Positions 6,376-11,971 of a stretch of 11,971 nucleotides of DNA are shown here, piece after piece. Numbering within the stretch: position 1 is the stretch's first letter; each line of letters opens with the position of its first letter. The notes beneath the pieces were generated by a model. It did no database searches, was not told where the DNA came from, and was given only the letters and a program-made list of their open reading frames with translations. Both the position numbers and the translations under genes were made by a program. Origin of the DNA: an uncultured Christensenella sp. (GTDB taxonomy: Bacteria; Bacillota; Clostridia; Christensenellales; Pumilibacteraceae); NCBI GenBank assembly GCA_910585055.1, contig CAJUBY010000051.1, forward strand, positions 1 to 11,971, read 5' to 3'.

Positions 6376-7161
6376 TCACTTTATAAAGCTTTTGGGCGGA
6401 ACGCCGTAGGTGTTTACGAAATTTTTGTAGAACGTTACGTAGTTCGTAAAGCCCAGCCCGTCCGCGACCGTTGTGGGACGGGCGCCGTTTTTCAGCAGTT
6501 CGTAGGCGTGCGCCATCTTTTTGCGCAGTATGTAACTTTTGATGCCTATTTTCATGTTGTTGTTGAAAACGTTTTGCACGTGAGATTTGGACAAACAGAA
6601 ATGTTCGGCGATAGCGTCTGTCGTTAGCGGTTCGTTTATGTTGTCGTTTATATATTTAACTACCGACCGCGTAAGCGCGTCGTGAGAGTGCGGTGTGTTC
6701 AAAAAATTATGTTCGTTTTTGATAAGCAGCAGACATTCCTGTACCAAAAGTCCGACTGCGTCCGCAAGATCGCGCTTCGGCATAGTGTCCGAGTACAGCT
6801 TCATTCTGTCGAATACGGAAAGTATCTGCGGTTTATCGGCTATGTTCACGATACGCGGTTTTTCGAATATCGAACGTACGTCTATACCGAATTTGCCCAG
6901 CGGAAAGTTAAACACGAACCGTTCGTACGGCGACAGTCCGTCCAATATAAGACAGTGGAAACTTTGCGGCGGTATCACGGAAAGATCGTACGGCGAAAGC
7001 TTGAATACGTTTCCTTCTATATTAAAGCTCGCGTTACCGCCCACAAACAGGTGTAATTCCACTTCGCTGTGAATGTGGCGGAAAAAAAGCCCTATATCAG
7101 GGTCGGCGTCGTATTTATGCTGATAAAGAGTGCTGTCGCACCCGTCGAAAATGTCAAACAT
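6376..7161 (-). CDS. AraC-family transcriptional regulator
   Basis: 261-residue DNA-binding regulator. The N-terminal half (about 1-150) is a cupin-like sensor domain with HIHSEVELHLFVGG (29-42), whose His and Glu pattern is typical of AraC sugar-sensing barrels, and VIPPQSFHCLI (62-72). The C-terminal half (about 165-261) is the double helix-turn-helix: first helix pair near 180-201 (TDAIAEHFCLSKSHVQNVF), second near 229-250, closing with the family motif GVPPKSF (253-259). The start ATG (7161-7159) is fixed by an in-frame TAA four codons upstream. No ribosome binding site is present, and the predicted promoter makes the mRNA leaderless. It is divergent from the CBM9-like/GH115 operon, the usual position of a regulator activating neighbouring glycan-use genes in response to a sugar. 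That target is inferred, not shown. Confidence 0.92.
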   Translation of the reverse strand: MFDIFDGCDSTLYQHKYDADPDIGLFFRHIHSEVELHLFVGGNASFNIEGNVFKLSPYDLSVIPPQSFHCLILDGLSPYERFVFNFPLGKFGIDVRSIFEKPRIVNIADKPQILSVFDRMKLYSDTMPKRDLADAVGLLVQECLLLIKNEHNFLNTPHSHDALTRSVVKYINDNINEPLTTDAIAEHFCLSKSHVQNVFNNNMKIGIKSYILRKKMAHAYELLKNGARPTTVADGLGFTNYVTFYKNFVNTYGVPPKSFIK

Positions 7162-7167
7162 GGATAT

Positions 7168-7196
7168 ATTTTAGCATAAAACAGTAGAAAATGCAA
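7168..7196 (-). promoter_or_regulatory. Predicted sigma-A promoter of the AraC gene, leaderless layout
   Basis: On the minus strand: TTGCAT (7196-7191), 17 bases, TAAAAT (7173-7168) with an upstream TG (TGCTAAAAT). Only 6 bases separate the -10 element from the ATG at 7161, so transcription should begin on the start codon. The -35 hexamer, spacer length and -10-to-ATG distance are the same as for the exporter gene at 976. Confidence 0.55.
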
Positions 7197-7209
7197 TGTT
7201 TACCGTAAA

Positions 7210-7239
7210 TTTTTATATGGATTATTTACTTTTTATATG
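7210..7239. promoter_or_regulatory. Direct repeats TTTTTATATG, 20-bp period (AraC-type binding-site candidate)
   Basis: TTTTTATATG occurs at 7210-7219 and again at 7230-7239, start to start 20 bp, about two helical turns. The inner copy abuts the expected -35 zone of the rightward operon promoter. AraC-family activators bind two direct half-sites about 21 bp apart with the inner one touching the -35 region. The inner copy is also part of an AT-rich inverted repeat, TTTATAT-N6-ATATAAA (7232-7251). AT-richness raises the odds of chance. Confidence 0.45.
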
Positions 7240-7261
7240 CTAATATATAAATGATAATCTG

Positions 7262-7267
7262 TATAAT
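7262..7267 (+). promoter_or_regulatory. -10 element of the CBM9-like/GH115 operon
   Basis: Consensus TATAAT with transcription expected near 7274, about 25 bases before the GTG start. No good -35 hexamer lies 16-18 bases upstream (GCTAAT at 7239-7244 is poor). This is what an activator-dependent promoter looks like and fits the direct repeats just upstream. Confidence 0.5.
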
Positions 7268-7298
7268 GCGCAATACTGTGTATTGTAGGAGGGATTAA

Positions 7299-8483
7299 GT
7301 GAAGAGAAGATCGAGATACGTTGTTACGGGCGCCGTATGTTCTGCGCTTGCGGCGTTCAGTCTGCTGTGCGGCTGTTCGGATCCGGCGAAACCGAACGGT
7401 ACGCCGCCGGCCGGCAAGCCGGAGCCGGAGGTCATCGCGGAGATGGGAAAATTCGCGGTAGACGCCAAGCTCGACGATTGGACCGATGAGGATAAGGCTA
7501 ACGGCATATTCATACCGGTGGCGGAAGGACAAAGTGTAAACATTTATGCCAAAAAGGTGGCGGACGAAGGAGTGATCATCGCACTTGACGTAAAACACCA
7601 CAGGTACGTCGATTCGAGTCCGAATATGTTTACAAATTCCAATTTTCGTTTTTCGTTTTCCAACGGCGGAGAAGAAAGGTATTTTACGTTTGCCGGCGAC
7701 AGTAAGGGCATAAGCGGTTACAAGACCGTATCTTCGTCCGACGGGCAGATACGTTCCACTCAGATGGAATGCTATGTAAAAAAAGACCTGGTGGAAAACT
7801 TCGACGGCGATATACGGTTCGGATTCCGTCTGCACATGAGCGGATGCGCCGAGGATTATTTTTGGGGATATTCGGGCGACTGGCGTTTCGACGGCTGCGA
7901 TGTAGGAGAGTGCTCGTACTTCATTACCGAAAACGGCATAACGGGCGCGCTTCCCGGCGAACCCGAAGTCGATATCGACGGCGAGGAAGACGATCGTTGG
8001 GGATCGATACAGCCCGTAAATAGCGCTTATAACGAAAACGGCGTCATGTCCGTTCGCGGATTTAAAGGTGCGGACGGCGCATATTTCTATTTCGAAGCGG
8101 TGCATAAGGAAAACAATGCACATCAGTATTGGTGTTTCAATCCCAATTTCGAGTTTAGATTGGGTAAGTCTGCGACGCAGTTCAAAACATTTAAAGCCGT
8201 GCGTTATTCCGACAGTACCGTCCTGTATTCTTCGGGTATAGGCAAGGCGGCGATGGTAACGCGGTTCGATGACGAAGCGTCCATGTATTATACGGCGATC
8301 GAACTTTTCGTGCCGTATGAGCAGATCGGTATTGCCGCGGAAGATAAGTTGATCGTCGGTATAGCGTTCCGCGCGGACGAGCGGAGCGTTACGCCGTGGG
8401 TGCCCGTCATGTACGAAGGCGAGGCTACTTGGGATATGCATAGTCTTGCGGTTGCCGCAAACGGATGGGAGAGAGCGAGATGA
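7299..8483 (+). CDS. Lipoprotein with two CBM9-like carbohydrate-binding domains
   Basis: 394 residues. It starts at GTG, chosen because a perfect AGGAGG (7287-7292) lies 6 bases upstream. Signal peptide with lipobox LCGC (C26), then a Pro/Gly-rich linker (about 30-46), so the protein should be membrane-anchored and face outward. The rest is a tandem repeat. Repeat one (about 52-206) starts FAVDAKLDDW, repeat two (about 223-385) starts VDIDGEEDDRW. Both continue with a central strand pair (SNFRFSF at 114-120; PNFEFRL at 282-288), a motif like CYVKKDL or LFVPYEQI, and FRLHM or AFRAD. This fits the CBM9-like/DOMON-like beta-sandwich fold, whose known members bind xylan, cellulose or free sugars; no catalytic motif is seen. 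Its stop overlaps the start of the GH115 gene (ATGA), implying translational coupling, and it is the first gene of an operon divergent from the AraC regulator. The likely role is substrate capture for the GH115 enzyme. Confidence 0.8.
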   Translation: MKRRSRYVVTGAVCSALAAFSLLCGCSDPAKPNGTPPAGKPEPEVIAEMGKFAVDAKLDDWTDEDKANGIFIPVAEGQSVNIYAKKVADEGVIIALDVKHHRYVDSSPNMFTNSNFRFSFSNGGEERYFTFAGDSKGISGYKTVSSSDGQIRSTQMECYVKKDLVENFDGDIRFGFRLHMSGCAEDYFWGYSGDWRFDGCDVGECSYFITENGITGALPGEPEVDIDGEEDDRWGSIQPVNSAYNENGVMSVRGFKGADGAYFYFEAVHKENNAHQYWCFNPNFEFRLGKSATQFKTFKAVRYSDSTVLYSSGIGKAAMVTRFDDEASMYYTAIELFVPYEQIGIAAEDKLIVGIAFRADERSVTPWVPVMYEGEATWDMHSLAVAANGWERAR

Positions 8484-11400
8484 AAAAGAAACCGTATATT
8501 ATTTTGGCGTTTGTAATAGTGTTTGCCGTATTTTTTACGGGGTGTGTGGCGGCTTGCGGCGATCCCGATAACGGCGGAAACACCGGTACCGGCGGTTTTT
8601 ACGTAAGCCCGTCGCAGACGAACTGTGCGGTGTTTACCGACAGTTCCGATCATATGCAGGTCATAAGAGCCGCAGGCGATCTTGTAAAAGATATAAAACT
8701 CGTTTGCGGTGCGGAACTTCAAAGCAGATCGGGAAAACCCGAAAACGTAAAAAATGCGATAGTCGTCGGCACTGTCGGAAAAAGCTCGGTCATCGACGGG
8801 CTTATCGCCGGCGGTAAGTTCGACGAAGCCAAACAGATAACCGGCAAATGGGAAAGCTATGCGATAAAAGTCGTAAAAAACGCTTTCGACGGCGTAGAAA
8901 ACACGCTTGTCATAGCCGGCAGCGATAAGCGCGGCGCGATCTACGGCGTGTACACCGTATCGGAATCGATAGGCGTATCGCCTTGGTATTTCTTTGCGGA
9001 TATGCAGCCGACAAAGCGTTCCAAAGTGTCGCTCGACATCAAAACGACGGTTTCCGAAGAGCCGTCCGTAAAATACCGCGGAATATTTATTAACGACGAG
9101 TTCAACTTTACGACGTGGGCAAAGGCTTATTCCGACGGGACGGGCGCGCCCAACGCCGAAGTGTATTCGCACGTATTCGAACTGCTGCTGCGGCTTAAAG
9201 CAAATACGCTTTGGCCGGGCATGCACGGAGTAAGTACCGCGTTTTATAAAGATAAGGGCGACGACGGCATTTCGCTGAATGCGCGTGCGGCAGACGAATA
9301 CGGTGTTGTTATAGGCACGTCGCACTGCGAACAGTGTTTGCGCAACAACGTGGGCGAATGGATAGACTGGCTCATAGCAAACAGCGGAAAATACGGTCTT
9401 CCCGATGTATCCCGTTATACCAGATATTCCGAATATGCGGCGCTGTATGATTTTTCGTTGCATCCCGAGGCTTTGGAGGTGTATTGGCGCGAGAGGCTTA
9501 TCGAAGCCAAGGATTTCGAAAGCCTTATCACCATAGGTATGCGCGGCGTGCACGACGAAGGATTTTCGTACGCCGGACTTCAAGACAAGTCGTTTGCGAG
9601 CAGAGTTCGATTGTTGCAGAGCGTTATAGATCTTCAGCTCGAGCTTATAAAAGAAATATACGGCGAAGATTACGAGAGCAAGGTACAGCTCGTTTATATC
9701 CCGTACAAGGAAGCCGCCAACTACTATTACGGTACCGAAAACGGCGTGGATTACGGAGTGAAAATAAGCATTCCCGAAAGCACAATGCTTATGTGGGCGG
9801 ACGATAACTACGGTTATGTCCGTCAAACACCCGACGAAGACGAACTCATAGTCACGGACGGCTACGGCAATATGGGCGTTTATTACCATTTGTCGTATGT
9901 CGGCGTTCCGTGTGTTTGGATATGGACGGACGTTACGTCATACGCGACTGTTTACGAAGAAATGAAAAAATCGTACGATACCGGCGCCAGCGGTTACTGG
10001 ATAGTAAACGTCGGCGACATTAAGCCTATAGAATACGGCATGGAGTATTTTTTACAGCTCGCGTACGATATAGATAAATACGACGACACGCAGTATGTCG
10101 ATTATATGACTGCGCGCGCATTGCGAGACTTTACGGACGATAAAGATCTTGCGCGCGATATCGCCCAACTGTCGGTCGAATTCAAGCACGCGGCGGAGAC
10201 ATACAAATCGGATTTTGCGGGCAAAGACAATATGCCCAACCTGTCTTTGACCGAAAACGGCGACGAGGGCTTGCGAACGGTAAATATTTTCGAAAAATTC
10301 GAAGCCGAAGGCGCGCGGATATATTCGCTTTTGCCGAAAGAGAAAAAAGACGGATTTTTCGAGACCGTATATTACGCCATCAAGGCGCAACTGTACAGCA
10401 TACGCCGAACGGTCTATGCGCAGAAGACGCAGCTGTATTTTAAGCAGGGCAGATATCTCGCCGCGGCGCGGTACGGAAAAGCCGCGATAGAAGCGCAGGA
10501 TGCGTTGGAAGCCGACGTTCTGTATTATAACAATACGCTTGCCGACGGCAAGTGGTACGGAATGATGAACGAGTTTATCGGCGGAGCGTATTACGGCGTC
10601 ATCACGCGCGAAGAACTTATGCGCATGATAATACCGGTAAGCACGGCTTACGGTACAAACGGTGTCGGAGCGGTTTGCGAAGGTACGGATAATTATATAA
10701 CCGGAACCGAACAAGTGCCCGGATCCACGCTTACATTTACTTCGCTCGGCGGCGAAATGCGGTTCATCGACGTATACTCTCTCGGGTCTGTCAATGCCGA
10801 TTACACGCTTACCAAACCCGACTTTATTAAAGCCGAGTATTCGGGCAGGGTCGGCGCGGAAGAGCGCATAGTATTATCGATAGACAAAACCAAAGTAAAA
10901 GAAAGCGCGGAAGGCGTCGTCAAGATCTCCGACAGCTTCGGACACGAATATTTCTTCGGCGTACGATATACCGCGATCGAAGAAGATTTGCGCGATAACG
11001 CATATATAATGCTCGACGGCGCGGTTTCGATAGAGGCCGAAAAGTATTCGGCGGCGGAGAACGGCGCGGACGGGAGCTATTGGGCTGTAGCCAACGGACT
11101 CGGACGGAGCGGAAGTTCCATACGCGCTTATCCCGATACCGCAAAACCGAGCACCGACTTTATTTCGGCGGCAAAAGTGGTTTATACTGTGTACGCAGAG
11201 ACAGCCGGCAATTATTCGGCTACGCTATACCGCATTCCTACGCTCAACGAAAGCGGACAGTGCCGTATCGCGGTCGGCATAGGCGACATGGCGCCGAGAA
11301 TAGCGGAAGGCACAAACGCCACAAGTAAAGGCAGTTGGGGCGCCAACGTCATGCCGCGTATCGAAAAACTCAACTTCACGCTGTCGCTGCAACAGGGATA

Positions 11401-11971
11401 CAACGATGTAAAGGTATATCGAGTCGATCCGTCGATATGCTTCGATAAGATAGTCATTACTGCAAACGGTGTTTCGGACAACAGCTATTACGGGATAAAC
11501 GAAACGTACAATACGTTCGGAGATTATTCGTATACCGCGCCTGCGAGACTTCCCGAACTCGGCGGCGATATGCCGGAAGAACTGCCCTCGCGCGAAACCG
11601 CGTTGTTCAACTTCGGCGAAGTGCGGTATCTCGACAGCGTTTATACCCATGTCTCGGTACGTAACGGCGTATACGACGAGATCAAAGGATTCGGTTTTGC
11701 GACATTGGATCAGGCAGACGGAACGGTTCCGTATTACAGAGCGGAAGTCGTAGCGTCGGAGCGTAACAGGAGCTTTGTTTACGGTACGGGCGCGTCGGAG
11801 TTTTCGGTAAAGCTCAAAAACGGAACATACGGCGTAGCCGTAGTCGTAGGCGATCCCATTGCCGGCGGACTTTCCCCGACGATGACGCTTGCGGTCGGTG
11901 GGACAAAGCTTTACGATTCGTATAAAGTTCCGGCAGGCGGCGTCAACGAATACTATGCGCGCGTGCAAGTT
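8480..11971 (+). CDS. Glycoside hydrolase family 115 (alpha-glucuronidase family) lipoprotein, 3' end beyond window
   Basis: 1164 codons are open to the window edge with no stop. Known GH115 enzymes remove 4-O-methyl-glucuronic or glucuronic acid branches from xylan or related glycans. A signal peptide with lipobox FTGC (C22) and a Gly-rich linker (30-39) suggest anchoring to the outer membrane face of the cell. Order: GH67/GH115-type N-terminal domain (about 40-190); TIM barrel (about 195-535) with RGIFINDE (200-207), LKANTLWPGM (239-248), GTSHCEQ (279-285), TIGMRG followed by DE (351-360), WADDNYGYVR (439-448), GVYYH (466-470) and WIVNVGDIKP (507-516); a helical region (about 545-715); a GH115 C-terminal beta domain (about 845-1000, DGAVSIEAEKY); then an extra module from about 1040 with FNFGEV and LKNGTYGVAVVVGD (1112-1125), like galactose-binding-type modules of pectin and rhamnogalacturonan esterases. 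The start overlaps the upstream stop; GGGAG (8467-8471) is the binding site. Family is confident, substrate is not. Confidence 0.9.
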   Translation, partial: MKKKPYIILAFVIVFAVFFTGCVAACGDPDNGGNTGTGGFYVSPSQTNCAVFTDSSDHMQVIRAAGDLVKDIKLVCGAELQSRSGKPENVKNAIVVGTVGKSSVIDGLIAGGKFDEAKQITGKWESYAIKVVKNAFDGVENTLVIAGSDKRGAIYGVYTVSESIGVSPWYFFADMQPTKRSKVSLDIKTTVSEEPSVKYRGIFINDEFNFTTWAKAYSDGTGAPNAEVYSHVFELLLRLKANTLWPGMHGVSTAFYKDKGDDGISLNARAADEYGVVIGTSHCEQCLRNNVGEWIDWLIANSGKYGLPDVSRYTRYSEYAALYDFSLHPEALEVYWRERLIEAKDFESLITIGMRGVHDEGFSYAGLQDKSFASRVRLLQSVIDLQLELIKEIYGEDYESKVQLVYIPYKEAANYYYGTENGVDYGVKISIPESTMLMWADDNYGYVRQTPDEDELIVTDGYGNMGVYYHLSYVGVPCVWIWTDVTSYATVYEEMKKSYDTGASGYWIVNVGDIKPIEYGMEYFLQLAYDIDKYDDTQYVDYMTARALRDFTDDKDLARDIAQLSVEFKHAAETYKSDFAGKDNMPNLSLTENGDEGLRTVNIFEKFEAEGARIYSLLPKEKKDGFFETVYYAIKAQLYSIRRTVYAQKTQLYFKQGRYLAAARYGKAAIEAQDALEADVLYYNNTLADGKWYGMMNEFIGGAYYGVITREELMRMIIPVSTAYGTNGVGAVCEGTDNYITGTEQVPGSTLTFTSLGGEMRFIDVYSLGSVNADYTLTKPDFIKAEYSGRVGAEERIVLSIDKTKVKESAEGVVKISDSFGHEYFFGVRYTAIEEDLRDNAYIMLDGAVSIEAEKYSAAENGADGSYWAVANGLGRSGSSIRAYPDTAKPSTDFISAAKVVYTVYAETAGNYSATLYRIPTLNESGQCRIAVGIGDMAPRIAEGTNATSKGSWGANVMPRIEKLNFTLSLQQGYNDVKVYRVDPSICFDKIVITANGVSDNSYYGINETYNTFGDYSYTAPARLPELGGDMPEELPSRETALFNFGEVRYLDSVYTHVSVRNGVYDEIKGFGFATLDQADGTVPYYRAEVVASERNRSFVYGTGASEFSVKLKNGTYGVAVVVGDPIAGGLSPTMTLAVGGTKLYDSYKVPAGGVNEYYARVQV

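Noticed and set aside
6373..6400. Bidirectional terminator between the convergent lipoprotein and AraC genes
   Set aside because: Only 3 bases separate the stops. CTTTATAAAG is a short AT-only palindrome and no GC-rich stem with a T-run is present.
7199..7209. TTTACCGTAAA near-palindrome in the AraC/CBM9-like intergenic region, considered as a catabolite (cre) site
   Set aside because: It does not fit the cre consensus and is only 11 bp; the direct repeats beside it are a stronger regulatory candidate.
8288..9889. 533-codon open frame on the minus strand
   Set aside because: It lies antisense to the CBM9-like and GH115 genes, which have clear domain motifs, signal peptides and ribosome binding sites. 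The translation is Arg/Tyr-rich with no recognisable domain, a mirror of codon bias.

Overview
The window looks like a chromosomal segment of an anaerobic, low-to-mid GC Bacillota (Clostridia-type) bacterium. The grounds are Firmicutes-style AGGAGG ribosome binding sites, lipoproteins with short lipobox signal peptides, a sigma-A consensus promoter, heavy use of the ATA isoleucine codon, and household genes of clostridial character (L-lactate dehydrogenase, adenine deaminase). A gut or plant-fibre-degrading relative of the Christensenellales is a guess only. No rRNA, tRNA, CRISPR array, insertion sequence or phage gene is visible.

Left part (1-4990): a 3'-truncated L-lactate dehydrogenase gene runs leftward. 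Divergent from it is a 770-residue MMPL/RND-type membrane exporter, followed 46 bp later by an adenine deaminase. The exporter has no ribosome binding site, and its predicted promoter places the transcription start on the A of the ATG. A perfect 14-bp palindrome fills most of that promoter's spacer.

Middle part (4991-6372): a more AT-rich stretch. It holds a 24-codon ORF, a perfect consensus promoter with an overlapping 21-bp palindrome, and a tandem pair of paralogous small lipoproteins of no family I recognise. The first paralog is frameshifted inside its signal peptide at an A7T5 tract. Removing one base from that tract restores a lipoprotein signal peptide that matches its neighbour's.

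Right part (6376-11971): a small polysaccharide-use locus. An AraC-family regulator runs leftward, also apparently leaderless. Divergent from it is a two-gene operon: a lipoprotein with two CBM9-like carbohydrate-binding domains, translationally coupled by an ATGA overlap to a large GH115 (alpha-glucuronidase family) lipoprotein that runs off the window after 1164 residues. Two exact 10-bp direct repeats 20 bp apart, the inner one touching the -35 zone, make a plausible AraC-type activator site. The likely role is capture and debranching of glucuronic-acid-substituted xylan, or a similar glucuronosylated glycan, at the cell surface under control of the AraC protein.
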